A stretch of DNA of 64,000 nt from Rebecca billardiae RCC1528 (taxonomy: Eukaryota > Haptophyta). Below are positions 10,710-21,986 of this stretch, piece after piece. A program made the position numbers and the translations under genes. The notes beneath the pieces were generated by a model that was not told the DNA's origin, searched no databases, and was given only the letters and a program-made list of their open reading frames with translations. How positions within the stretch are numbered: position 1 is the first letter of the stretch; every line of letters begins with the position of its first letter. The stretch lies in assembly GCA_965240325.2 (NCBI GenBank), contig OZ251229.1, forward strand, positions 1,612,001-1,676,000, in the 5' to 3' direction.

Positions 10710-12035
10710 CTATAGCTCATCCTTGCCGTACCAGGCGGTCCAGGGGCCATCGTCCTCGGCGAGCGCGCCATCACCTTGCACCGCATCCGGGCCATCGCCA
10801 GCAGCGCGGCACTCGCCCGGCAGCACGCGCGCGCACACGCGCTGCTCGAGCTCGGTGCGCGCAGGCCACCGCCCGCCGCTCGAGTGCAGCACGCTGACGA
10901 CGGCGTCGCCGAGCGCGCGCTCGTGCGAGTCGACCAGCTCGTCGCAGCCCTCCTCCAGCCCCGCGCGCACGCCGCGGGCGTGCCGCTTCGGCACCGCGGC
11001 ACACAGCTCCGAGAGCTCGGCAAAGACGTGCCGCGCGGAGCCAAAGTCGGAGCGCCTGCGCTGCGCGTTGAGCGCCGAGTGCAGGTCGCCGACGAGCAGG
11101 CGGCACGTGGCGCACTCGCCGGTGGCGGCGGCGGGCGCACGCGGCTCGAGGGGCTCGCACCCGCGGTCGAGCGCGGCGCACACCTCCGCGGTGGCCGCGT
11201 GCACGCGCTCGGCAGTCGGGAGCTCTCCGCTGAATGCGCGCGCGCATGCGCCGAGCAGCCTGCCGTTCGCGCGCAGCGCGTGGCACGCGCGCCCAAACTC
11301 GGGGCTTGCCGTCGCGGCGTGCGCGTGCGGCCGCGTGGGCAGCGGGGTGCACACCGCCTCGAGCGCCTCGCCCACGTCGAACGAGCTCTCGCGGCTCTCG
11401 CCCGCCCTGATCGTGTGCCTCTCCGCCTCGGCCGCGGCGAACACGCGCGCGTGAAGCTGCTCAATCAACGAGCTGCATGCGTCGCACAGCGCCGGGCCCG
11501 CGGAGGCGCGCTCGCGCAGCGCGGCGCCGCCACCCGTGGGGCGCACGCACGGCGCCCGTCCGTTGCGGCAGAGCCACCGGGAGAGGTCGAGGTCGGCGCG
11601 CCAGCGAGCCGACGCAGCGAAGGCGCCCACGTCGACGCGCGAGGTCACGCGGTCGAGCAGCGGCGTGCAGTGCGCGCGCAGCTCCTCGCCGATCTTCGGG
11701 CCCATCTCGACGTTCGACAGGTTGGCCTCAGGGCGAGTGGCCAGGCGCTCGGGGCCGAGGGAGGATGCCATGTCCACGTACACCCGCTCGCCCACGGCGC
11801 CCGTGATGGCAATGTTTCGCCACCCGTCGCACGCCCGTCCCACGTGCGCGCGCAGCCACTGCGCGCTCGCATCGGGCGTGGCCGCACTCGCGGACGTGTC
11901 GTCTCGCAGGGCGCGAAGTCCCTCGGTGATGGCCTCGCTCACTAGGAAGCACGCGCTGCACGCCTTGTCTCGATCGGCAAGCGATGGGCTCGACAAGAGG
12001 ATGATTGGCGCGATCAGCGCGACGGCCGCCGCCAT
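10710..12035 (-). CDS. ER-retained triple-repeat canopy/saposin-like cysteine protein
   Basis: A 441-aa single-exon protein with a signal peptide (hydrophobic VALIAPIILLSS, likely cleavage after SLA near residue 20) and a C-terminal KDEL retrieval signal (WYGKDEL). The mature part holds three tandem repeats, each opening with a CxxC followed by a helix (CSACFLVSEAI, CDACSSLIEQL, CATCRLLVGDL) and carrying later cysteines in a saposin/canopy-like spacing. Canopy (CNPY/Seele) proteins are ER proteins with a CxxC start and an HDEL-like end that assist folding of receptors, but they have one such unit. An ER folding or quality-control role is inferred. The start at 12035 is chosen because it puts the signal peptide at the N-terminus. 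The gene is divergent from PP1. Confidence 0.7.
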   Translation of the reverse strand: MAAAVALIAPIILLSSPSLADRDKACSACFLVSEAITEGLRALRDDTSASAATPDASAQWLRAHVGRACDGWRNIAITGAVGERVYVDMASSLGPERLATRPEANLSNVEMGPKIGEELRAHCTPLLDRVTSRVDVGAFAASARWRADLDLSRWLCRNGRAPCVRPTGGGAALRERASAGPALCDACSSLIEQLHARVFAAAEAERHTIRAGESRESSFDVGEALEAVCTPLPTRPHAHAATASPEFGRACHALRANGRLLGACARAFSGELPTAERVHAATAEVCAALDRGCEPLEPRAPAAATGECATCRLLVGDLHSALNAQRRRSDFGSARHVFAELSELCAAVPKRHARGVRAGLEEGCDELVDSHERALGDAVVSVLHSSGGRWPARTELEQRVCARVLPGECRAAGDGPDAVQGDGALAEDDGPWTAWYGKDEL

Positions 12036-12187
12036 CCTGCGGTGGACGATCGTTCCGGAGGAAGTCCGGGGAGGAGGCTGGAGATTCTGATCTCGCCAGG
12101 TGCCTCCGTGCAGCGCCTGCTTGAACAACGCGCGTGCGCTACTGGGGCCGCCCGCTCCCCGCGCTCGCGTCTGAGCCCGCGAGGATC
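12036..12187. promoter_or_regulatory. Divergent promoter, canopy-like / PP1
   Basis: 152 bp lie between opposed start codons. The shared promoter is inferred from spacing only. Confidence 0.35.
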
Positions 12188-13373
12188 ATGGCGAGCGGGC
12201 TCGCGGCGGCCGTGGCGCAAGCGCCGTCGATCGACGTGGACAGCATCATCGATCGCCTCCTTGACGTGCGCGGCAGCCGCCAGGGCCGGCTCGTCGACCT
12301 TGCCGAGGAGGAGATCCGCGGCCTGTGCCTGCTGAGCCGCGAGATCTTCCTGCGCCAGCCGATGCTGCTCGAGCTCGAGGCGCCGATTAAGATCTGCGGC
12401 GACGTGCACGGGCAGTACTTCGACCTTCTGCGCCTCTTCGAGTACGGCGGCTTCCCGCCCGAGGCGAACTACCTCTTCCTCGGCGACTACGTCGATCGAG
12501 GCAAGCAGAGCCTCGAGACGATCTGCCTGCTCCTCGCGTACAAGATCAAGTACGCGGAGAACTTCTTCCTGCTGCGGGGGAACCACGAGTGCGCGTCGAT
12601 CAACCGCATCTACGGCTTCTACGACGAGTGCAAGCGGCGGTACAACGTCAAGCTGTGGAAGACGTTCACCGACTGCTTCAACTGCCTGCCCGTGTGCGCG
12701 GTCGTCGACGAGAAGATCATGTGCATGCACGGCGGGCTCTCGCCGGACCTCGCGCAGCTCGGCGAGATCTCGCGGATATCGCGCCCGACCGACATCCCCG
12801 ACACGGGCCTGCTGTGCGACCTGCTCTGGTCCGACCCGGACAAGGACGTGCATGGCTGGGGCGAGAACGACCGCGGTGTGTCGTACACGTTTGGCGCAGA
12901 CGTCGTGAGCCGCTTCTTGCAACGGCACGACCTCGACCTGATCTGCCGCGCGCACCAGGTGGTCGAGGACGGGTACGAGTTCTTCGCCAAGCGGCAGCTC
13001 GTCACGATCTTCTCCGCGCCCAACTACTGCGGCGAGTTCGACAACGCGGGTGCGATGATGAGCGTCGACGAGAATCTCATGTGCTCGTTCCAGGTGCGCG
13101 GCCAGGCGGCGGCATGGCGGGCGCGGCCGGGCGGCGCGAGGGTTGACGCCGCAGCGCAGGGCTCTGTGATCGCACGCCCATGCCCGCGTGTGGGACGCCT
13201 CGCTGACGCGACCGCGCGTCGCCTGCGTGCTCGCGCGCCGCGCGCAGATCCTCAAGCCCGCCGAGAAGAAGGCGCGGCTGTCACACCAGGGGCCACCCGT
13301 CTCGGCAAACGGCCGACCGCTCACCCCAGGCGCGACGGGCAGGGGGCTCACGCCGCCGCGCGGCAAGAAGTGA
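12188..13373 (+). CDS. PP1: Serine/threonine protein phosphatase PP1 catalytic subunit
   Basis: Two exons (12188-13093 and 13248-13373) give a 343-aa protein, close to the usual PP1 length of about 330. The metal-site signatures are all present: [21 protein letters not shown], with later metal-ligand histidines in [10 protein letters not shown] and [30 protein letters not shown] matches the PP1 beta12-beta13 loop, whose cysteine is the target of microcystin-type inhibitors. The 154-bp intron (donor GTGCGCGGCC) falls after the core in [12 protein letters not shown], a common end of the PP1 core. The tail ([19 protein letters not shown]) resembles the TPPR-containing PP1 tail that is regulated by phosphorylation, though the exact TPPR motif is replaced by GLTPPRGKK. 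Confidence 0.95.
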
Positions 13374-14107
13374 CGCTGGAGCCGCGGGGCAGGCCGGCCC
13401 GGCCGAGCACCGCTGATGACGTGGTGCGGCACTGCAAATGCTATGTGAGGCGGCTTCGACTAATTCGAGGGCGCCTGCTGGCGTGCTGCCAATGTCACCG
13501 GATCGGAGTGATCGGAGTCGGACGATCGCTTGCCCTTGCCAGGGACAGGGTCGTTCACTCGTCGACGGTCGAGCGACCTCGACTTACTTGCGAGCGCGAT
13601 CGGCAGAACGTCGCATCGGCAGATCGCGCAGCGGCTCGCGGCGGCGGTCGCTCAGTGTCACGGCCATCACGGGTACCCATAGATAGTAGTAGCAGTCGCT
13701 GTCACAGTCGCCCAGTCGGCGCTTGGCCGAGGCGGGTTTTAAATTCCCCTTTATAACGGGCTCCGGGTGATCAGGCTGCCCGAGGCTGGCGGCCGAAGCC
13801 TCCAGCCCTACCCTGGCCAGCCCCCAACCAACCACCACCCTCACCCAACCTCAAACCACTGACCGAGACACCGATGAGAAACTATCTAATAGTAAGTATC
13901 TACTACAGTTTATTACTATGTTTTTTTCAAAACAGACCGTACGCATGAGTTTCGAAACGGTACCGGTATGTATGGAGTACGAACGACGGCGGAACGAGCC
14001 GCCGAAAACATCAGTGCGCCGGCCATTCTTCACGCTCGCGCTCGCTCGCGGACGGTGTCGCCAAGCAGCCCCGCGGCCCTCGACGCTGGCCGTCAAGCGC
14101 TGCAAGC
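13374..14107. other. Intergenic; nothing recognised
   Basis: About 730 bp between two rightward genes. It presumably holds the PP1 3' UTR and the bestrophin promoter. A pyrimidine/CA-rich stretch lies near 13800-13860. No gene is seen. Confidence 0.5.
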
Positions 14108-16026
14108 ATGATCGAGTATGGCAAGGACGCCATGTGCGACACGTGGCACTTCATGGGGTCCATCTTTCCGCGCGCGTTCCCTCAGGCGCTCATCTCGTCG
14201 CTCGTTGCGCTTGCGGCCATCTCGATAGCGGAGAACTCAGACGTGCCCGAGCTTCAGCGCGCGGACTCGTTCAGTTCAAACCGGGAGACCATTGTCGAGC
14301 TCATCACGCACCCGTATGTGCACCAGGTGAGTATGCTGTCCATCTCGTTTGTGCTTGCTTTTCGCGTGAGCCTCGCGTACAACCGCTACTGGGAGGGCAT
14401 CTCGAACGTGCACTCGATGCGCTCCAAGTGGATCGACGCGGTGTCGCAGCTGATTGTCTTCGACACGCCGCCACCGCCCGCGAAGGGCGAGCGCGCGGAC
14501 GTGCTCGCGAAGCGCGACGCGGAGGCGCGCGCGTTCAGGGCGTACCTCGGCCACCTCTTCTCCCTGCTGCACGCGGTCGCCATCCTGGAGATCAAGCGGT
14601 GCTGGCGCACGGACTGCCTCGTCGAGCTGAGCACCGCCCCGAACAATCGGCCCACCTGGCGGCAGATGCTCGCGTCCATGTTCCCCAACATGCGCGCGGT
14701 GCTGATTGACTCGGAGCGGCGCGCGGCCGCGCTGCACGTGGTCGTGCTGGGCGGGCTTCAGCCGGAGGAGGAGCGGCAGCTGCAGGCGATGGGCACGAAC
14801 GCGTGGGCGGAGGTGACGGCGCTGCGCATCCTCCACGTCATCTACGACCGCATGCGCCAGGGCGGCCTCCAGATCCCCGCGCCCATCCTCTCGCGCGTCT
14901 TCCAAGAGATCTCGACCGGCACGCTCGCGTGCACGTCTGCGCAGAAGATCTCGCAGATCCCCTTCCCGTACCCATTCGTGCGCGCGCGCGGCGGCGGAGC
15001 GGGCCGTGTGCGGCGGGAGGGGGACGGGGGCGCTTCGGCCGCGCCGCGCCGTCGCGCGCTCCCGCCCGCCCCGCACTGCCCCTCATCGCCCTCGTCCGCG
15101 GCGCGTGCCGCCCGCCCACGCGGGATGCGCGCTGCGCGCTCGGTCGTCCGTCGTCTTGTGCGTGTCGGCATCGCAGTACGAGCTGATGCGCTGGGTCAAG
15201 TGGTACTTCCTCATCTCGTGCCCGCTGGTGATTGTCTCGTTCACGCGCTTCTGGAGCATCGCGATCGGCGCGTCGTTCCTCTCCTCGCTGCTCGTGATCT
15301 CGCTGAACGAGGTGGCGGAGGAGCTGGAGGACCCGTTCGGGGAGGATGCCAACGACCTGCCGCTGCTCACCATCCACCGGGAGTTCAACGAGGTGGGCGG
15401 CGGGGCGCGCGCGGGGCGGGCGGGGGACGGGGCGCGCGCGCGAGAGAGAGAGAGGCACAGCGCGCGCGCCGGGCACACGCGCCGCGCGGTGTGTGCCACG
15501 GCAGCAGCAGCTCCAGCTCACTCGTGCCCCACACGTCGCGCCGCTGCGCCGCGCTGCCATCCGACGCAGGTGCTGCACCGGATGGTGTCGCAGCCCAAGC
15601 TGCAGCTGGACACGCCGGGCACGGAGTCCAACGCGGGGTTCATCGTGCGCGCGTGCGTTTGCGACGGCGCGCTGCGACCAGCGTCCGCCCTGCCGCTGGC
15701 CTGCCGCCCGACCGTGTACGTGCGCGTGTGCTTGAGCAGGCGCGCGGGCTGCGCGGCGTGTGCGCTGTCTCCCCGCCGCATCATCGCGCGTGCTCACGTC
15801 GCTGCGCGTCCCGCGCGCCGCCCCAACCCCCGCGGCCTGCCACGCTGACCGGACGCACTCGCGACGACCGCAGGAGAACATCTACAACGAGCTGCTCGTC
15901 CAGCATCGCAGGACCATGTCCACCGAGCTGGGGGCGGGCGGAGCGGATTCGGCGCTGCCCTCGGCTGCTGCAGGCCCCAAGCGCAAGCCCAACGTCAGGC
16001 TACAGCCTATGACTGTGCGCGCGTAG
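14108..16026 (+). CDS. Bestrophin-like anion channel
   Basis: Four exons: 14108-14977, 15177-15392, 15570-15644 and 15874-16026, giving 437 aa. The pattern LAFRVSLAYNRYWEG, the pore-region IPFPYPF, transmembrane helices around VKWYFLISCPLVIVSF and the acidic LEDPFGEDANDLPL are hallmarks of bestrophin/RFP-TM chloride channels; the acidic loop is the calcium-clasp-like segment. Algal bestrophins include thylakoid and plastid bicarbonate channels used in carbon concentration, so such a role is possible, but no clear plastid leader is seen. Introns of 199, 177 and 229 bp have donors GTGCGCGCGC, GTGGGCGGCG and GTGCGCGCGT and end in CAG. The last two exon joins are supported by frame and splice motifs rather than by strong conservation. 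Confidence 0.85.
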
Positions 16027-18120
16027 GCTCGGCCGTCGCAGGCTTGCTGGAAGTGGCCCGGATGGGCCTCGCGGACTCTACTGGAGTTACTGTCAGTGAA
16101 CACTGTGACGAACTACAAGCTACTGTAGCGGCGATAGGGGGGCCAAAGTGGCACTGTAGCGTTACTGACGGCCACGAGCGCGGGTCCTAGCGAGTGTTTA
16201 GAGCTGACTTTCGGGCTGGATCATTTGCCCTCTGGAGGGGTCTGGGCCGGCCATGTAAAAAAATCAGGTGCACATACCCTGAATATAGGGCGTAACGGCT
16301 AGCATATTTACTTATTAGAATGAGCCTGAACTTATTGGAAACGGCATGTAACGGTCGTCCTATATGTGACATATAGACCATGTCGACTGCTCACTTTGTT
16401 AGAGCATCTCAGCGAGATCGTTCTGAGTCCCCAGCAGCAGCAGGTCCCAACATGCGATATAGGCTGTGTACTGGCAGGCTGTCAAATATGTAGTTTCCTA
16501 GAAGCCACCGATCGTTACATGGTACCCACTGTGTATATAGGCGCCATGCTGATGAATACAGCCTCATCTGATCTCGAGCTGCGAGATACGTTTTCAGACT
16601 GTGTATACGGCCACGCGTACGGCGTATTGCAGACATATTAGACCCAAAGCACCGGCCCCACGTCCTCAGCCCGGGAGTGCTCTCGGTCATAGTCAAGGTT
16701 TAAAGTCACTCGAGCCAACCGTCACCGCTCCCTGGCCGAGACCTACGAGGCAGGTCAAATCTGTCGTCGTCGCAGTGCGGCACAGTGCCGAGCATGCGAT
16801 TCGGCAGCAAACGTCTGCTCCAGGCGGTGGCTGGCGTGTCTGCACCAAACCAGGCTGGATGGGATTGGTCCACATAGGTACGCACTACCCTGTTCCGCGC
16901 TATTTCTGGGCTTAGGGGCGGATATTCGGCCTACAGAGGCTGATCCGGCGCTGTTCGGCGCTCCTGGCTGGCTGCGCGGAGCCCAACGGCAAGCGCCGGC
17001 GTGTGCAAGGTGTCAAGATTGAGACGGTCTCTGACGCTCCCGCCGGTCTTGGGCGCACCAGGGTGCATGAGGGCCCATCTGCATCTGCTTCTGCAGGCAT
17101 GAGCGTCACAGGGGCGCGCTTGCAGGCACGGTCGAGTGCACGTCGGACCTGTCGAATGAGCCAACCGCTGCCTGCGAGCACGTCCGCGACGTCCTGAGAG
17201 GCGAATGGGAGGCGCCCAGACGCCATCAGAGGGCACACGTGACCCATACCCAACGTACTGACCATCGCAAGTGCCACGGCAGGTGCAAACACGGGCCCTA
17301 CAAGCGGAACATGACAGTTGCGAGCTCCGCGGAGGTGCTGTGCGCGAGCTCGCGCCGGTCTGCTGACGGCGATTCCGGCGCAGTAGGGCAGGTTAGGCGA
17401 GCTGGGCATTCACAGACATACATGGACGATTGGTCCGAGCATCGATCTCATTGGTCCGAGTTGATCATGCGCCACACCGTGCGGTAGCGTAGCGGGCGTA
17501 CGCAGCGCACCAATTCAAGCCGGCCGACGCGCGCCGCGCACGGCGCGAGGTGGCCAAGAAGCGGGTGGTGAGCCGCTGGTGGCGCAAAGGCACGGGTCAG
17601 TAGCGCCCACCAGCGTCACGCGCGCGCGCACCCGAGACCATCTCGGCGTCTCAGAGGTCGCGAGCGCGCGGCGGTCCACTGCCTCCGGCCGCTCGTCTGG
17701 AGCGGAACCGAGCTCTGAGCGCCCGAAGGCGTCGGAGCTCGATTTTCGAGCGAGGTCCGAGAAAAAGGCTCCGCGCCACCCTAAAAGGCCGAGGGCGGAG
17801 CGAAAATGCGACGCGACTTTGCTTTTCATTTTTAAATGGGCGGTTTGGCCCCCCTAGCGGCGAGGCTGCTACTTGCTGCGCGGAACCAGTGCTTTCTGGC
17901 TGACGCCAAATCCGCGCGCGCAATAAAAACGGCGAGAATTACGCGACGACTACTGAATATAAGAAAACCAGCAGAACTCGGAATCCGCCGCCGCGATCGA
18001 ACGAGAATCGGGCTCGAACCAACCGCCCTTGCTCGAACGGTCGACTTGTCGTGGACTGGTCTGGGTGCCTGCAAGCGGGCACGGCCCGGCCCGCCGTCCA
18101 AGACCTCCTCGCCGCCGCCC
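16027..18120. other. Gene-poor 2.1 kb with a dispersed repeat
   Basis: The left part (about 16190-16400) resembles 59615-59820 (listed separately). The rest has open frames without domains. A tRNA-like B-box string near 18008 lacks the rest of a tRNA. It probably includes the 5' UTR or promoter of the discoidin gene; the frame of that gene is open from 17836, so a longer N-terminus cannot be excluded. Confidence 0.45.
16190..16400 (+). repeat. Dispersed repeat family copy A
   Basis: Shares several ordered blocks with 59615-59820, including a tttacttatt(a/g)g(a)a core, cggc(a/c)atgtaacgg and a purine-rich aaaaaa(t/a)caggtg-like stretch. The copies are diverged and in the same orientation. No ORF or clear terminal repeat was found. 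Confidence 0.55.
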
Positions 18121-20244
18121 ATGCAGGACGAGGTCTGGACGATGGACGAGGACAACAACCCGCGCATCACGTTCGTGGACTCCGACGATAGCGAGCACAC
18201 GGCGCTGTCCAGCCGCGCGCGGCGCTTCTCCCCGGCGTTCAAGCTCTTCGGCATGGGCGGCGCGACCGCGCGGCGCTGGCCGTGGGCATCCGACTCGCAG
18301 GAGCTCTTCCTGTCGTGCTCCACGGCCACACGTCGACACGACTATCGGTGCTCGGGGTACACGTCCCGGCTCAACAACGAGGGCAAGCAGGACCTCGGCT
18401 TCTGCACGCCTGGCGACATCTCGCGGCCTCTGACTCGTGCGGAGCTTGAGCTCGGTCTGCCGATCAAGGATGACCCGATCACGATCAACAAGGATCGGCG
18501 ATGGGAGGCAATCGCTGAGCTCTTCGAGGGGGGCGCTGACGTCGAGGGCGACGACAACGTGCTGCACGCGACGCTCGAGCCGCAGGCCGCCCTCGTGCAC
18601 AGGATGGGCAGGGCTGAGCGCGAGCGCAAGGCCTTCGCCGCCAGCCTGCAGAGCACAATTTTCCTGCGGCCTCGGCACGTGCTCGGCGGCAGCGAGTGGC
18701 TCGAGCTGAGCGAGGGCGGCCGCCGTGGTCGCCGCGTGCTGCGCAAGCTCACCGTCCTCTACGACCCGAGCGCCCTCGAGCTTGCGCGCCACGCCCATCC
18801 CGCGGTCGGGCCCTCGCTGCTCGAGCTGCCTGCACTTGCTTTCAGCGCGTCGTCGTGCGGCGGCTCGTTCTCGTGCTCGCTCAGCTCCGTGACGACGGCG
18901 CGCAGGCACGACTCGCACTACAACGCGTGGGCCCCTACGGCGCCGACGCGTCTGCCGCGCGCCAACGCGGCGAGCACGCGCCCGCAAGCGTGGCTGCAGG
19001 TGGACCTCGGCGTCGACTGCGCCGTGAGCGCTGTCGGCACGCGCGGCCGCTTCCCTCGGGTTCGCCAATACCCGCCGGCAGATGTCATGCGCGAGATGGG
19101 CCTCGACCCGCGTCACTGCCGGCGTTGGGCGCGTATCATGGTGGGTGAGCCGAGCGGCGAGTGGGTCACCAAGTATGCGCTGTGGGCACGGCGCGACGGC
19201 GGCCGCGCGTGGACGCGCGTCGGCGTGTTCGATGCGAACACGGATGAGACGACTGAGGCGCTGGTCGACGTTGCGGCGCTCAGCGGGACGCGCGCCACGC
19301 ACGGGCTGCTCGCGCGCTACCTGCGCTTCGAGCCGCTCGAGTTCCACGGCCGCGTCGCGCTGCGCGTCGGCGTGTACGGCAGCCCCCTGGGCGAGCACCT
19401 CGCGCGCGGCGGCCGGAGCCGCGGCGCGCCGGATGACGAGCGAGCGGCGAGCACTGAGCTCAGCAGCGACGGCGTGCGGTACAGCCTCAGCGGCGGCGCG
19501 CTCACCGCATCTGCGCCTCGCACGTGCTCGCGCGCGGCTCTGGCGCAGATCCAGCGCTTCAAGCCGCGTGATGGCGGCGGCGAAAGCGCCCCTGATGGCG
19601 CCGCGCACGACGACGAGGACTCAGCCTCGGCCACGGCCGCCAGGGCCCGCGTGCGCGCCCGGCGGCGCCGGCAGCAGCTCTACCACCACTCGATCCGTGA
19701 CGATTACTCTTGGGGGTCGTCGTTGCCTCCGGAGGACTGGGCGAACTTCCTCTTTGAGCGCAGCGCGCGAAGGCGTCGCGTCTTTGCGCGTAACTTCTGC
19801 CGGCTGAGTGGCCGCCTGCTTCGCGACGAGCTCGACGACGTGTGCGACGGCGCGGGCGACGATGATGACGACGATGCCGGCGATCTTGTGATGGAGTGGT
19901 CTGAGCCCGGCTCGGCGCCGTCCTCGACCGAGCTTGATCTCGACGTGGAGCTCGCGTGGGCTCTTCAGCTCTCCCTGCTCGAGATGCAGGCAAGCGCGAC
20001 GCGTGACGAGGGCTGTGACGAGGCCGGCAGCACGACTGGCGCCAGCAGTTGCGCGGACTCGACAGTGGAGTCGGCGGCCTCGTGCGTCCTCGTGGATTGG
20101 CCGACGACGTCGACGATCACGACCCACGGCAGTGATGCTGATGGCGTGGGTGGCATTCCTCACGCCGACGATGCTTCCTCGTCGGCCAGCGTCGACGATG
20201 CGTGGTCGATTGTGTCGGGTGTGTCGTCTGCTGCCGCACCTTAG
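18121..20244 (+). CDS. Discoidin (F5/8 type C) domain protein with a C-terminal UIM-like motif
   Basis: A 707-aa single-exon protein from ATG 18121; the frame is open upstream to 17836. Residues about 285-420 match a discoidin/F5-8C galactose-binding-like domain: AWLQVDLGVDCAVSAVGTRG, WVTKYALWARRDGG, then RYLRFEPLEFHGRVALRVG and a closing GVYG. Such domains usually bind sugars or lipid outside cells, yet no signal peptide is seen here. The C-terminal part is acidic, and DLDVELAWALQLSLLEMQ (about 604-622) fits a ubiquitin-interacting motif (acidic lead-in, central Ala, x3, Ser). The N-terminal third is not recognised. A cytosolic ubiquitin-linked lectin role is inferred and weak. Confidence 0.75.
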   Translation: MQDEVWTMDEDNNPRITFVDSDDSEHTALSSRARRFSPAFKLFGMGGATARRWPWASDSQELFLSCSTATRRHDYRCSGYTSRLNNEGKQDLGFCTPGDISRPLTRAELELGLPIKDDPITINKDRRWEAIAELFEGGADVEGDDNVLHATLEPQAALVHRMGRAERERKAFAASLQSTIFLRPRHVLGGSEWLELSEGGRRGRRVLRKLTVLYDPSALELARHAHPAVGPSLLELPALAFSASSCGGSFSCSLSSVTTARRHDSHYNAWAPTAPTRLPRANAASTRPQAWLQVDLGVDCAVSAVGTRGRFPRVRQYPPADVMREMGLDPRHCRRWARIMVGEPSGEWVTKYALWARRDGGRAWTRVGVFDANTDETTEALVDVAALSGTRATHGLLARYLRFEPLEFHGRVALRVGVYGSPLGEHLARGGRSRGAPDDERAASTELSSDGVRYSLSGGALTASAPRTCSRAALAQIQRFKPRDGGGESAPDGAAHDDEDSASATAARARVRARRRRQQLYHHSIRDDYSWGSSLPPEDWANFLFERSARRRRVFARNFCRLSGRLLRDELDDVCDGAGDDDDDDAGDLVMEWSEPGSAPSSTELDLDVELAWALQLSLLEMQASATRDEGCDEAGSTTGASSCADSTVESAASCVLVDWPTTSTITTHGSDADGVGGIPHADDASSSASVDDAWSIVSGVSSAAAP

Positions 20245-21347
20245 TGCCTGCTTCAGTGGACGACGCCAGTGCGCTGGCGCAGCGCCAGTGCTGGCAGTGG
20301 ACGAGTGGTGGTTCGGAATAAGGTTCGGATCGGATTATGACGACGAGCTCATTGATATGATTCAGCAGATCGAGCTCTATGATTGTCGTCGCGAGATGGA
20401 TGTCGCTTATACTAGTTAATAGTCGCGTGATGAATATGACTCTTGGAGCAGTGCGGCGACAGATGATTATTGATTGGCGCGTCGTGCTGTGAATATGTGA
20501 TCATAATGACGACATTCTAAGTCGTGGCAGCAGACTGTCTCCAATATACCAATTACCAGCTCGCCACAGCAGCTGGCTGCTCGGCCACAGAGACAGGCCA
20601 GACTCATTTGCGCGTATAGTACATGCTGAGACAGGATTCATGAAACCATTATACATGATATGATTATAAATGTTCATTGATATTCTGATGCTGGCTGCAG
20701 CTGCTGCCCATGCAGCAGGTCCAGCAGGACCAGGCCTGACGACTTGGCGATGACTGTCGGAGAGTACTGCTCAGTGCTCATGCCAGACGATCGACGAGAC
20801 CTGGCACGTACGTACATTAGTTATTAGTTATTAGTTATTAGTTATTAGTTATTATATATAATAAAAATAATAATCTCCCTCACCCAAGTCAAAGTGCTCC
20901 GGAACGGGCGCTCGGCCGCGGCGGCATCTGCCGTTGCCGCCGCGCGCCCCAGGCCGAGGCGGTGCTCCATCCCGGCCCCGCTCCCGTAGGGAGGCAGGGC
21001 TGCGGGTGGCGCACTTAGTGACACTGTCTGACCTGGTCGGTATGAAAGGCTGCGGACGGCATTCTGATTCTATTAATATGCGTGTCTGCTGCACTGTCTG
21101 AGCGGCCTGACGCTTGCCGGTTACACTGCATACCACACTGTCGTTAAATATATATATATATACTAATAATCTGAATGATTAATGCTGCCGACGAATCGTT
21201 ATCTGCTGGTCGTCGGATTATGAATAACGTATAAACATAAACTACGGGCTCGTCAGACTGCAGCACTAGCAGACGGACTGGCGGGACTACAGCAGCTCGC
21301 AGGTGAGCCGTCGTCGTGAACGCACTCGCTGAGACTGCCTAGGCTAC
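20245..21347. other. AT-richer intergenic region with a 7-bp tandem repeat
   Basis: 1.1 kb between convergent genes. It contains about five copies of a ttattag heptamer (about 20816-20851) and a short TA run near 21145-21162. No gene is seen. Confidence 0.55.
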
Positions 21348-21986
21348 TCATGGGGCGCGTGTATATGGCTGGTGGTGGTAGTACTTCGGCTGCGTGTCCA
21401 GCCGTACGTGCAGCCACGAGACACCCAATCCGTGGGTACTCACCCATGTCGGTGCTGACCCACGCGAGCGCAATGCGGAGTCGACGGCGGTGCCAACGGC
21501 CGACCAGAGCGCGGCGGCTTGTTCGTCCGTGCACGAGCGCACGAACACAGCAAGGTGGGCGTACATGTCCAAAGCGCCAGGCGCGTCGCTCCGCCTCACA
21601 GCCTCCTCATTCTCGCACGGCACCACGAGGTGAGCATCGCCGCGCAGATTGTCAAATGACACGGCGCGCCCGGTGCCACGACCGGGCGTGATAAATCGCG
21701 AGAACGGCCTGGGATCGGCAGAGATGCTGGCGAGGTGATGGCTGGGAACCGCCACGCATTCAAAAGGAATAGCATGCCGCTGTGCATGTGTCAGCGGCGG
21801 TGTCTCCCACAAGAATGCGGGGTGTGGCGCACCTGCCAGGGCCTTGGTGAACTGGAGCTGGAAGCTGCGGTCTGTGCGCCAGAGGTCGATCACGTCGGCC
21901 CACGTGAGCTGCATCGGCTTGTCGACGCAGAAGAAGCGTAGCCGCCACACGTCGCCGTCGGACGTGTCGACCTTAGAGTCGATCAC
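21348..21986 (-). CDS. DUF6940 family protein
   Basis: A 212-aa complete protein. Recognisable family features, in order, are LTWADVIDLW, the block FLWETPPLTH, a central GDAHLVVPC and the C-terminal LGVSWLHVRLDTQPKYYHH. This is the pattern I know for DUF6940, a family of about 200 aa found in bacteria and scattered microbial eukaryotes, with no established function. Its patchy occurrence makes transfer from bacteria possible, but codon use here is like that of its neighbours. It faces the dynein-stalk gene, and a hAT transposon lies between the two. Confidence 0.7.
   Translation of the reverse strand: MIDSKVDTSDGDVWRLRFFCVDKPMQLTWADVIDLWRTDRSFQLQFTKALAGAPHPAFLWETPPLTHAQRHAIPFECVAVPSHHLASISADPRPFSRFITPGRGTGRAVSFDNLRGDAHLVVPCENEEAVRRSDAPGALDMYAHLAVFVRSCTDEQAAALWSAVGTAVDSALRSRGSAPTWVSTHGLGVSWLHVRLDTQPKYYHHQPYTRAP

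Noticed and set aside
17985-18060. tRNA-like B-box string ggttcgagccc on the minus strand
   Set aside because: No matching A box or acceptor stem at the proper distance.
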